A stretch of DNA of 64,000 bases from DATKNA01 sp963755755 (lineage in GTDB: Bacteria; Actinomycetota; Actinomycetes; Actinomycetales; Kineosporiaceae): assembly GCA_963755755.1 (NCBI GenBank), contig CAVWLJ010000008.1, positions 131,493 through 195,492 of the forward strand, read 5' to 3'. A program made the translations under genes and the position numbers. Positions 8,798-16,571 of this stretch are shown in pieces. The notes below the pieces were generated by a model, which saw only the letters and a list, made by a program, of their open reading frames with translations, did no database searches and was not told the DNA's origin. Every line of letters begins with the position of its first letter. The stretch's first letter is position 1.

Positions 8798-9436
8798 GTG
8801 CCGAACGGCACCGGCATCGTGACGGGCTTTCCGCAGATCCGGTCCGAGGTGACGACCGTCAAGGCCGCCTTCCGCGATCGGATCCGCACCCACCGGCGAC
8901 TGCGCACGGTGGCGGAACGGGCGGCGGAGTCCCACGCCCTCGTGGACACCGCCCTCGAACTTCCCGAGATCCAGGCTGCCCGCTGCGTGGCGCTCTACGC
9001 CGCGACGGCCACCGAGCCGCAGACCGGTCCGCTCCGCCAGGCGCTGCGCCGGCTCGGCATCGGGGTCGTCCTACCGGTGGTCCGTCCCGACGGCCTCGAC
9101 TGGGCCCGGGACACGGGGCAGCTCGCGTCCGGCAGCGGGCGGGGCGGCCGGGAGCCGGTGGGGCCGAGACTCGGGCCGCGGGGCGTGCTCGCGGCGGACG
9201 TGGTGCTCGTCCCCGCGCTCGCCGTCGACACCCTCGGCACCCGGCTCGGCCAGGGCGGCGGCTACTACGACGCCACGCTCCCCCAGCTCGACCCCGGCGT
9301 CCCGATCATCGCCGTCGTCCACGACGACGAGGTGCTCGACGCCTCGGTGGAGCCGCTGCCCTGCGAGCCGCACGACGTGCCCGTCGACGGGGCACTGACC
9401 CCGCTGCGCCGCCTGCGCCTACCCGGCCGGGCCTGA
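8798..9436 (+). CDS. 5-formyltetrahydrofolate cyclo-ligase
   Basis: The enzyme converts 5-formyltetrahydrofolate to 5,10-methenyltetrahydrofolate with ATP, returning folate to the one-carbon pool. Family marks are KAAFRDRIRTHRR near the N-terminus, the substrate loop LGTRLGQGGGYYDATL, and the end PCEPHDVPVDGALTPLRR. GTG 8798 with an AGGGGG upstream is preferred; ATG 8750 has a ribosome site that abuts it, and GTG near 8848 would give the shortest family-like N-terminus. It corresponds to Rv0992c in the mycobacterial version of this block. Confidence 0.9.
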   Translation: MPNGTGIVTGFPQIRSEVTTVKAAFRDRIRTHRRLRTVAERAAESHALVDTALELPEIQAARCVALYAATATEPQTGPLRQALRRLGIGVVLPVVRPDGLDWARDTGQLASGSGRGGREPVGPRLGPRGVLAADVVLVPALAVDTLGTRLGQGGGYYDATLPQLDPGVPIIAVVHDDEVLDASVEPLPCEPHDVPVDGALTPLRRLRLPGRA

Positions 9437-9466
9437 CCCTCGCCCCCCGGCCGGTCAGGAAGCCAG

Positions 9467-12169
9467 TCAGGAAGCGGGGCCGGGAGTGATGGCCAGCGTC
9501 TGCGCGGCGGCTCTGGTCACGGCATTCCGGGTGAACGGCCACGAGAAGGTGTCCCCGCCGGCCCACGCGTCCAGCTGGTCGGCGTAGTTCGCCTGACCGG
9601 GGTGCCCGGACTCACCGGTCTGGTTGACCCACGTCGACCGGTCGAAGGCGGAGAGGTCGACCACCATGCGCATGGACGGCGCCCAGGTGACGGCGAAGGT
9701 GCCGGACGAGGCGTCGTAGCCGTTGGCGTCGACGATGCCCGGGCCGCCCGGCATCGTCATCGGGCCGCGGTTGAGCAGCGGGTGCAGCATCCGGGTCAGC
9801 CCCACGGCGCCGAGCGGCTGCTCGACGAGCCGCAACTGGTGCAGCTGCCCCCAGCGCCACGTGTCCGGGTCCTTGCCCAGCTCGCTCGTCAGGCTCAGCC
9901 GGGCCTGGACGAGTGCCTGCCTCAGGATCTCGTCGCGGGTCTCGACGACGTTGGGCGTCCGCCGGTCGTCCCACCACGGGTCCTGCGGGTCCTTGAGCAG
10001 CTGCCGGACCACCTCCGCCCAGCGGGCGCCGCCGTCCGGCCGGGTGCCCGGCGGGAGCTCGTCGGCGAAGGCGAGGTCGAGGAGTTCCGCCCACACGGCG
10101 TTGAAGTACGCGGCGGCGGCGGAGTCCACCGGCTGGGTGTAGTCCCACGTCTTGAGCAGGTCGATGGCCTGCTGGGTGAACGCGTCGCCGATCTTCTCCT
10201 TCAGCAGGATGGGCACGAGATCGGCGGCGATGCCGTTGCGGCTGTCGAGCTGGATCGCCTGCATGTCCTCGACCTGGATCTGCCGGTGCGCCGAGACATC
10301 GGCCCGGAGCAGGTCACGGATGCGCTGCGCCCGGTACCCGTAGTCGTAGTCGTGGGTCAGGGTGGGGCCGTCGCCGGGCTCGGTCACCGCCTGGTTGGCC
10401 GCGACGATGAACCCCTCCTGGGGGTCCTCCGTGTACGGCAGCTGCGACGTCGGCAGGTAGCCCTTCCAGTCGTACCGGGAGTCCCAGCCGGGCATCGGCC
10501 AGGTCCCGTCGGCCGGCACCGGCTCGCTCGGCAGGTCTCCGTTCCGGACCGGGATCCGGCCCGGGGCCTGGTAGCCGATGTGCCCGTCGATGTCGGCGTA
10601 GACGAAGTTCTGCGCCGGGACGTCGAGCTTCTGCACCGCCGAGCGGAACGAGGGGAAGTCAGTGGCGGAGTCGACGGCGAAGACGGCGTCCATGTCGTGC
10701 CCGGGCTCCAGCGCGGTCCACCGCAGCGCGACGGCGTACCCCTGGTCCCGCAGGGGTGAGCCCTTCGGCACGGGCGCGCGCAGCCCCACGTTCTGCAGGT
10801 CGCCGCTGACGTCGGAGAGCAGCGGACCGTCGACCGTCGACCGGACGGTGATCGTGACCGGGGCGGACCCCGCGACCTTGATCGTCTCCTGCCGGCTCTG
10901 CAGCGGGACGTACCGGCCGTCGCGCAGGTAGCGGTCGCCGTCCACCTTCTCCAGGTAGAAGTCCGTGACGTCAGGGTCCAGGTTGGTCATCCCCCAGGCG
11001 ATCCGCTGCGTGTGCCCGATCATCACCCCCGGGACGCCGGAGAACGTGAAGCCGGCGACGTCGAAGGGGCAGGTCGCCTGGTTCAGCGGCTGGCAGTGCA
11101 GGCCCATCTGGTACCAGATGCCCGGGATGCCGGGCGCGAGGTGCGGGTCGTTGGCCAGCATCGGCTTGCCGGTCGTCGTGAGCCGCCCGCCGACCACCCA
11201 CGAGTTCGAGCCGATGCCGCTGCCGTCGCCGGCGCCGCCCAGCAGGTCCGGGACGGCGTCGACGGCGCGCTGGGCGGCGTCCACGGTCTGCTGCACGGGC
11301 GCGGAGAGCAGGGCGGCGACCAGGCCGTCCGGGTCGGGCGCGGGCTTGGCGCGGGTCCGCGTCGACGCGCGGGTCGCCGGCGCCGAGGGCACGGCGCCCC
11401 CGCTGGTGGACGCCGACGAACGGGCGCCCGACGTCCGGGCCTGGTTCTCCCCGGACGCGACGATCGGCTGGTGCTGCGTGTAGGGGTAGGCCGGGTAGAG
11501 CTGCTCGACCCGGTCGACGTCCTTGACCGTGCCGAGGATGCGCGCCCGGGCCAGCTCGTCGTCGTAGTTGCCCCGCAGGTCCCAGGCCATCGCCTTGAAC
11601 CAGCTCACCGAGTCCAGCGGCGTCCACGGTTCGATCGCCGGCACGGTGTGGTCGAGGCCGAGGACGGTGTAGTTGACCGACAGCTCCGAGGGCGCCCGGT
11701 TGCCGATGTAGTCGTTGACGCCACGGGCGTAGTCGTCCAGGTAGCGCCGCGTCGTGGGGTCGGCCTGGGCGAGCTCCTGCTCGGCGACCCGGCGCCACCC
11801 CAGGGTCCGGACGACCTTGTCCGCCTGCAGGGCCGTGTCATTCTTGCCCACGAGCTCGGAGAGCCGCCCGGCCGTGACGTGCCGGCGGAAGTCCATCTCG
11901 AAGAACCGGTCCTGGGCCTGGACGTAACCCTGCACCCGGAACAGGTCGTCCGCGGTCTGCGCGTAGATCTGCGGGATGCCTCGGTCGTCGCGGACCACGG
12001 TGACCGGTCCGGACAGGCCCGGGAGGCTCAGGGAGCCGTCCTGGGCGGGGAACGGCCGCCGGACGACGACGACGGTGCCGACGAAGGCCACGATCAGGAC
12101 GACGACGACCAGGGCCGCCACCCCGAGGAGGCTCAGCCGGAGCACACGACGACGGGGCACGGTCGGCAC
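9467..12169 (-). CDS. Penicillin acylase family N-terminal-nucleophile hydrolase
   Basis: This 900-residue precursor has an uncleaved signal anchor (VAALVVVVLIVAFVGTVVVV) and then the A-chain start VTVVRDDRGIPQIYAQTADD. The self-cleavage site is GSGIG-SNSWVVGG near residue 320, where the exposed Ser is the nucleophile and free alpha-amine. NDPHLAPGIPGIWYQMGLHC and GMTNLDPDVTDFYLEK are typical of the B chain. A Pro/Ser/Thr-rich spacer just before the cleavage site is the likely linker peptide. It probably hydrolyses amides such as acyl-homoserine lactones or beta-lactam side chains outside the membrane; the substrate cannot be inferred. Confidence 0.9.
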   Translation of the reverse strand: MPTVPRRRVLRLSLLGVAALVVVVLIVAFVGTVVVVRRPFPAQDGSLSLPGLSGPVTVVRDDRGIPQIYAQTADDLFRVQGYVQAQDRFFEMDFRRHVTAGRLSELVGKNDTALQADKVVRTLGWRRVAEQELAQADPTTRRYLDDYARGVNDYIGNRAPSELSVNYTVLGLDHTVPAIEPWTPLDSVSWFKAMAWDLRGNYDDELARARILGTVKDVDRVEQLYPAYPYTQHQPIVASGENQARTSGARSSASTSGGAVPSAPATRASTRTRAKPAPDPDGLVAALLSAPVQQTVDAAQRAVDAVPDLLGGAGDGSGIGSNSWVVGGRLTTTGKPMLANDPHLAPGIPGIWYQMGLHCQPLNQATCPFDVAGFTFSGVPGVMIGHTQRIAWGMTNLDPDVTDFYLEKVDGDRYLRDGRYVPLQSRQETIKVAGSAPVTITVRSTVDGPLLSDVSGDLQNVGLRAPVPKGSPLRDQGYAVALRWTALEPGHDMDAVFAVDSATDFPSFRSAVQKLDVPAQNFVYADIDGHIGYQAPGRIPVRNGDLPSEPVPADGTWPMPGWDSRYDWKGYLPTSQLPYTEDPQEGFIVAANQAVTEPGDGPTLTHDYDYGYRAQRIRDLLRADVSAHRQIQVEDMQAIQLDSRNGIAADLVPILLKEKIGDAFTQQAIDLLKTWDYTQPVDSAAAAYFNAVWAELLDLAFADELPPGTRPDGGARWAEVVRQLLKDPQDPWWDDRRTPNVVETRDEILRQALVQARLSLTSELGKDPDTWRWGQLHQLRLVEQPLGAVGLTRMLHPLLNRGPMTMPGGPGIVDANGYDASSGTFAVTWAPSMRMVVDLSAFDRSTWVNQTGESGHPGQANYADQLDAWAGGDTFSWPFTRNAVTRAAAQTLAITPGPAS

Positions 12170-12219
12170 TCTAACGGGGCGACCCGGGCGTTCCGGGGAC
12201 CGGAGGGAGGAGCGGCGGG

Positions 12220-13728
12220 ATGAGCGTCGACGATCTCGGCGGCGTCCTGCTGCTCGGTTCGGCGGTGCTGCTGCTGGCCGTCGTGGCGGTCCGAATCAGC
12301 GCGCGTAGCGGCTTCCCGTCGCTGCTGCTGTACTTCGGCCTGGGGCTGCTCATCGGCGAGCGCGGCCTCGGCATCCGGTTCGACGACGCACGGCTGACCG
12401 GCGTGCTCGGCTACGGCGCCCTGCTCGTCATCCTCGCCGAGGGCGGCCTGACCACCCGGTGGTCGACGATCCGGCCGACCGTCCCCGCGGCCGCCGTGCT
12501 GGCCTCGGTCGGGACCGTGATCTCGGTGGGCGTGACGGCGGTCGCCGCGCACCTCGTCCTCCACCTGGACTGGACGACGGCCGCGTTGCTCGGCGCCGTC
12601 GTCTCCTCCACGGACGCCGCCGCGGTCTTCTCCCTGCTCAGGCGGATCCCGCTGCCCGGACGGCTGGTCGGCCTGCTCGAGGCGGAGTCCGGCTTCAACG
12701 ACGCACCGGCCGTGATCCTCGTGGTGGCCTTCACGGAGCGGGCCGCGGGCGGGCCGGCGCACCCGTGGTGGGTGCTGCTCGGCGAGGCCGTGCTCGAGCT
12801 GGCGGTCGGGGCGGTCGTCGGCGTCGCCGTCGGGTGGGCCGGCGTCGAGCTGCTCCGGCGGGTGGCCCTGCCGTCGTCCGGTCTGTACCCGATCACGGTC
12901 CTCGGGCTCGCGACGGCGGCGTTCGGGGCGGCGGACGTGCTGCACGGCTCGGGCTTCCTCGCGACCTACCTCGCCGGCCTCGTCCTGGGCAACCGGCGAC
13001 TGCCGCACGGCGCCGCGGTACGTGGCTTCGCGGAGGCGATGGGGTGGATCGCCCAGATCGGGCTCTTCGTGCTGCTCGGCCTGCTCGCGGACCCGGCCCG
13101 GCTACCGGGCCGGGCACTGCCGGCGATCGCGGTCGGGCTCGCGATCGTGCTGCTCTCCCGGCCGCTGTCCGTGGTGCTCACGGTGTCGTGGTTCCGGGTC
13201 AGGATGCGCGAGCAGGCGTTCCTCGCCTGGGCGGGGCTGCGCGGCGCCGTGCCGATCGTTCTGGCGACGATCCCGCTCGCCCGCGGCCTGCCGGGGTCGA
13301 CCGAGATCTTCGACGTGGTGGTCGTGATCGTCGTCGTGTTCACCCTGCTCCAGGGGCCGACCCTGCCCTGGGCCGCCCGCAGCCTCGGGCTGGCCGGGTC
13401 GGTGACGACGGCCGGCCTCGAGGTCGAGTCGGCACCGCTGGGCGCCCTGGACGCCGACGTGCTGACCGTCCGGGTCGGGCCCGACTCGCGGCTGCACGGC
13501 GTGGAGATCTTCGAGCTCCGGCTGCCCGCGCGGGCGAACGTCACCCTCGTGGTGCGGGACGGCGAGGCCTTCGTGCCGACGCCGCGGACCATGCTCCGGC
13601 ACGGCGACGAACTCATCGTCGTCACCGCTGCCGCCGCGCGCGGCGCCGCGGAGCGCCGCGTGCGGGAGGTCAGCGCCGGCGGCAAGCTCGCCGGCTGGCA
13701 GCGCCCGCTGCGTCCGGACCGCGAGTGA
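12220..13728 (+). CDS. K+/H+ (NhaP2-like) antiporter with TrkA-C domain
   Basis: The 502-residue protein has about 12-13 membrane helices of the CPA1 family, including VVSSTDAAAVFSLLRR and EAESGFNDAPAVILVV, which carry the conserved transport Asp residues. The cytoplasmic tail (LTVRVGPDSRLHGVEIFELR through GDELIVVTA) is a TrkA-C type regulatory domain, as in potassium/proton antiporters that export K+ against protons. It is divergent from the penicillin acylase gene with a 50-bp gap. K+ rather than Na+ specificity is inferred from the TrkA-C tail. Confidence 0.88.
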   Translation: MSVDDLGGVLLLGSAVLLLAVVAVRISARSGFPSLLLYFGLGLLIGERGLGIRFDDARLTGVLGYGALLVILAEGGLTTRWSTIRPTVPAAAVLASVGTVISVGVTAVAAHLVLHLDWTTAALLGAVVSSTDAAAVFSLLRRIPLPGRLVGLLEAESGFNDAPAVILVVAFTERAAGGPAHPWWVLLGEAVLELAVGAVVGVAVGWAGVELLRRVALPSSGLYPITVLGLATAAFGAADVLHGSGFLATYLAGLVLGNRRLPHGAAVRGFAEAMGWIAQIGLFVLLGLLADPARLPGRALPAIAVGLAIVLLSRPLSVVLTVSWFRVRMREQAFLAWAGLRGAVPIVLATIPLARGLPGSTEIFDVVVVIVVVFTLLQGPTLPWAARSLGLAGSVTTAGLEVESAPLGALDADVLTVRVGPDSRLHGVEIFELRLPARANVTLVVRDGEAFVPTPRTMLRHGDELIVVTAAAARGAAERRVREVSAGGKLAGWQRPLRPDRE

Positions 13729-13760
13729 CGTGCGCGGACGGCGTTCCGGCGGGCATACTG

Positions 13761-13787
13761 CTGGCACTCCGCCTGTTGGAGTGCCAG
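13761..13787. promoter_or_regulatory. CIRCE element (HrcA operator)
   Basis: A perfect inverted repeat CTGGCACTC, 9-nt spacer, GAGTGCCAG matches the CIRCE layout TTAGCACTC-N9-GAGTGCTAA bound by the heat-shock repressor HrcA. A possible -10 box (CATACT, 13754-13759) lies just upstream, placing the operator at the transcription start of the gene beginning at 13825. Confidence 0.85.
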
Positions 13788-13824
13788 AGAGCTCTCGTAG
13801 AGGACCACCGACCAGGAGGACGAC

Positions 13825-14187
13825 GTGCCGACGTACGCCTACGCGTGCACCGCGTGCGGGCACCGTTTCGAGGTGCAGCAGTCGTTCAGCGACGCGTCGC
13901 TGACGGAGTGCCCGGAGTGCGAGGGCAAGCTGCGCAAGCTCTTCAACACCGTCGGCATCGTCTTCAAGGGCTCCGGGTTCTACCGCACCGACAGCCGGAC
14001 GCCGGCGAACGCGTCGTCGAACGGTTCGTCGAACGAGTCGTCGAACGGTTCGTCGTCGGAGAGCACGTCGAAGCCGGCCGAGACCTCGTCGAGCTCGTCC
14101 AGCTCCTCCGACTCGTCGAAGCCGAGCTCGCCGAAGCCGAACTCCTCGGGCTCGAAGCCGTCGGCGCCGTCGGCGCCCGCCGCCTGA
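13825..14187 (+). CDS. FmdB-type zinc-ribbon protein, Ruc-like redox-regulated chaperone
   Basis: The first 45 residues form a compact zinc ribbon with two CxxC pairs (YACTACGHRF and TECPECEGKL). The rest is a low-complexity Ser/Asn/Glu/Lys tail expected to be disordered. The mycobacterial homolog Rv0991c (Ruc) has the same layout, is HrcA-controlled and acts as an unfolded-protein holdase activated by oxidation (family knowledge). The CIRCE element at 13761-13787 and a good ribosome site (AGGAGG, 13815-13820) support the same heat-shock role. The tail contains the repeated element SSNGSSN, so its length may vary between strains. Confidence 0.85.
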   Translation: MPTYAYACTACGHRFEVQQSFSDASLTECPECEGKLRKLFNTVGIVFKGSGFYRTDSRTPANASSNGSSNESSNGSSSESTSKPAETSSSSSSSSDSSKPSSPKPNSSGSKPSAPSAPAA

Positions 14188-14290
14188 GCGGCTCACCGCT
14201 CGTCCACAGTTCGTCCCGGATCGCCCCGTCGTCCACAGCGGGCCCGTCGTGCATGCCACGGCGGGCCCGTTGTCGTTAGCGTCGTCCGAC

Positions 14291-15175
14291 GTGACGACTC
14301 CCCCGCCGGCTCCTGCAGCCGCCCACCGCGCCGAGATCGGCGTCCTGGGCGGCTCCGGCTTCTACTCGTGGTTCCCGGAGGCACGCGAGGTTCGGGTCGA
14401 GACGCCGTTCGGCCCGCCGAGCGAGATGCCTCTCGTCGGCGAGGTCGGTGGCCGGTCGGTGGCCTTCATCCCGAGACACGGGAAGGACCATCGCTTCCCG
14501 CCGCACCGCGTCAACTACCGGGCCAACCTCTGGGCCCTCGCCGCCGTCGGCGTCCGCCAGGTGCTCGCCCCCAGCGCGGTCGGGTCGATGCTGCCCGAGC
14601 TCGGCCCCGGCAGCCTCGTCGTCCCGGACCAGGTGATCGACCGGACCTGGGGGCGCGAACACACCCTCTACGACGCGGTCGGCTCCGTCGTCCACGTCGC
14701 CTTCGCCGACCCCTACTGCCCGCGCGGCCGGGTCGCGGCGGTGACCGCCGCCGTCGACCAGGGCTGGGCGCCTCGGGACGGCGGCACGCTCGTCGTCGTC
14801 AACGGCCCCCGGTTCTCGACCCGCGCCGAGTCACGCTGGCACGCCTCGCTCGGGGGTCACATCGTCGGCATGACCGGGATGCCCGAGGCGGCCATCGCGC
14901 GCGAACTGGCCCTCTGCTACACCTGCGTGGCCGTCGTGACCGACCTCGACGCCGGCTTCGAGGCCGGCGAGGGCGTCACCCACGCGGAGGTGCTGGCGAC
15001 GTTCGGCGCGAGCATCGAGCGCCTCAAGGGCGTGCTCGCCGCCACCGTCGCCACGCTCCCCGACGACGACGATTGCACGTGCCGGCACGCCCTGGACGGC
15101 CTCCACCTCCCGTTCGAGCCGCCGTCCCGGCTCCCGTCGGACCGCCCGTCCGAGCTCCGGTCCGAGGCGCAGTGA
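14291..15175 (+). CDS. mtnP: S-methyl-5'-thioadenosine phosphorylase
   Basis: The enzyme splits methylthioadenosine with phosphate into adenine and methylthioribose-1-phosphate, the first step of methionine salvage. The PNP/MTAP fold is clear: IGVLGGSGFYSWFPEA, FIPRHGKDHRFPPHRVNYRA, VLAPSAVGSMLPELGPGSLV, VVNGPRFSTRAESR and GMTGMPEAAIARE. DLDAGFEAGEGVTHAEV supplies the base-binding Asp. GTG 14291 is preferred to ATG 14249 because homology begins shortly after it. The C-terminal 30 residues are Pro/Ser/Arg-rich and probably disordered. Confidence 0.88.
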   Translation: MTTPPPAPAAAHRAEIGVLGGSGFYSWFPEAREVRVETPFGPPSEMPLVGEVGGRSVAFIPRHGKDHRFPPHRVNYRANLWALAAVGVRQVLAPSAVGSMLPELGPGSLVVPDQVIDRTWGREHTLYDAVGSVVHVAFADPYCPRGRVAAVTAAVDQGWAPRDGGTLVVVNGPRFSTRAESRWHASLGGHIVGMTGMPEAAIARELALCYTCVAVVTDLDAGFEAGEGVTHAEVLATFGASIERLKGVLAATVATLPDDDDCTCRHALDGLHLPFEPPSRLPSDRPSELRSEAQ

Positions 15176-15176
15176 G

Positions 15177-15845
15177 ATGCCACACCGTGGGTCGGTCCGG
15201 GGACCGGGCGGGTTCGCGCTCCCGCCGGCGGACGAGCCGTCGCCCCTGGCGGCGGCTCTGCGCCCCGTCACGTCGCTCGTCGCGCGCCGTCGCCGCCTGC
15301 TCGCGGCGGTCTGCGCCGGAGCCGCCGTCGTCCTGGCGGTGTCGGCGCTGACGCCGTCGTCCACCGCGACCGCCGCTGACGCGCCCGCGGTCCCCGCTCT
15401 CCCGGCCGGAGCCGGTACGGGGCCCGCGGGCGACGCGGACCGGGTCGCGGTCACCGTCCGGCTCGCGGACGCCGCCGGGCTGCTCCTGCTGCGGGCCGGC
15501 TCGCACGCGGAGGTGCTGGCCGGTCCCGCCCCGGACGCCGGGGGCGACGTCGCCGGAGCAGGGCTCGAGGGTGAGGTGCTCGCGCCGGACGCCGTCGTCC
15601 TGGCCGTGCCGCAGCCGCCGGGCGGTGGCGCGTCGACCACCGGCGACTCCGGCTCGGGCGTGTCCGGCTCGGGGGTGTCCGGCCTGCTCGGTGGCTCCGG
15701 CGGCGCCGGCGGCCTCGACGGCGTCGTGCTGGTCGCCGTGCCGCCGTCGGACGCGCGGCGGATCGCGGCGGCATCCGGCTCGCGGGCGCTGTCGGTCGCG
15801 GTTGCCGTGCCGGGCTCGGCTGCCGCGGGCATCGGCGCGCCCTGA
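15177..15845 (+). CDS. SAF/CpaB-like single-pass membrane protein
   Basis: The ATG lies one base after the mtnP stop, so the two genes are probably co-transcribed. One membrane helix (residues about 40-60, LLAAVCAGAAVVLAVSAL) precedes an extracytoplasmic beta-rich domain (VAVTVRLADAAGLLLLRAGS, AEVLAG, GVVLVAVPPSDARRIAAASG). This resembles the SAF domain of CpaB/RcpC pilus-assembly proteins. A Gly/Ser-rich insert splits the domain. No other pilus genes are nearby, so a pilus role is not supported by context. Confidence 0.6.
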   Translation: MPHRGSVRGPGGFALPPADEPSPLAAALRPVTSLVARRRRLLAAVCAGAAVVLAVSALTPSSTATAADAPAVPALPAGAGTGPAGDADRVAVTVRLADAAGLLLLRAGSHAEVLAGPAPDAGGDVAGAGLEGEVLAPDAVVLAVPQPPGGGASTTGDSGSGVSGSGVSGLLGGSGGAGGLDGVVLVAVPPSDARRIAAASGSRALSVAVAVPGSAAAGIGAP

Positions 15846-15942
15846 TCGACCCCGATCGACCCGTGATCCGGCTGGCCCCGCTGATCGCCGACCCCTAGTG
15901 TTCCGGGGTTCGATGACGTCGACCGGCCCAGAGGGGGCACTC

Positions 15943-16338
15943 GTGATCCAGGGCTTCAAGAACTTCATCATGCGAGGCAACGTCGTCGACCTGGCCGTCG
16001 CGGTCGTCATCGGCGCAGCGTTCACCGCGGTCGTGACCAGCGTGACGAACAACATCATCAACCCGCTCATCGCCGCGGTCGGCGGTACGAACGTCCACGG
16101 CCTCGGGTTCCAGCTGATCAGTGGGAACCCGAAGACCGTCATCGACCTCGGCGCCGTCATCACGGCCCTGATCAACTTCCTGATCGTCGCAGCGGTCGTC
16201 TACTTCCTCGTCGTCGCGCCGATGAACGTCCTCGCGGAGCGGCGCAAGCGCGGCGAGGAGGCGGAGCCGCAGGCCCCCGCCGAGGACATCGTCCTGCTGC
16301 AGGAGATCCGCGACCTGCTCCGCCAGCGCACCCTCTGA
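15943..16338 (+). CDS. mscL: Large-conductance mechanosensitive channel MscL
   Basis: MscL opens on membrane tension to release solutes during hypo-osmotic shock. The 131-residue protein begins at GTG 15943 with GAGGGGG upstream. It shows the conserved N-terminal helix GFKNFIMRGNVVDLAVAVVI, the pore helix GAAFTAVVTSVTNNIINPLI, and the second span VITALINFLIVAAVVYFLVV, followed by a charged cytoplasmic helix (LLQEIRDLLRQR). The alternative ATG 15913 would add ten non-conserved residues. Confidence 0.95.
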   Translation: MIQGFKNFIMRGNVVDLAVAVVIGAAFTAVVTSVTNNIINPLIAAVGGTNVHGLGFQLISGNPKTVIDLGAVITALINFLIVAAVVYFLVVAPMNVLAERRKRGEEAEPQAPAEDIVLLQEIRDLLRQRTL

Positions 16339-16376
16339 CCGCAGCCGTCCGTCGGTCCGCGGCGCGGCCGGTCCGG

Positions 16377-16571
16377 TCACTCCCAGTGCGGCGGGCGTTC
16401 GCGTTCGTAGCGCTCGTCGTCGTCCGACGGCGCCGCGGCCCAGTCCTCCGGGTCGACCCGCCGACCAGCGGCCTCGGCCTTCGTGCTCGCTGGGGAGGGT
16501 TGGGCAGCGGGCGCAGGCGTGGGGGTGGCGGGAGCGGGGTGAGGGTCGGAGGCGTCGTCGGGCCCGGTCAC
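16377..16571 (-). CDS. Short Pro/Ala-rich hypothetical protein
   Basis: A GTG start overlaps the stop of the upstream helicase reading frame by four bases (GTGA), which suggests translational coupling. The 64-residue product has a disordered Pro/Ala/Ser first half and an acidic/basic end (RVDPEDWAAAPSDDDERYER, then ERPPHWE). The final part looks conserved-protein-like, but no family is recognised. Confidence 0.5.
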   Translation of the reverse strand: MTGPDDASDPHPAPATPTPAPAAQPSPASTKAEAAGRRVDPEDWAAAPSDDDERYERERPPHWE

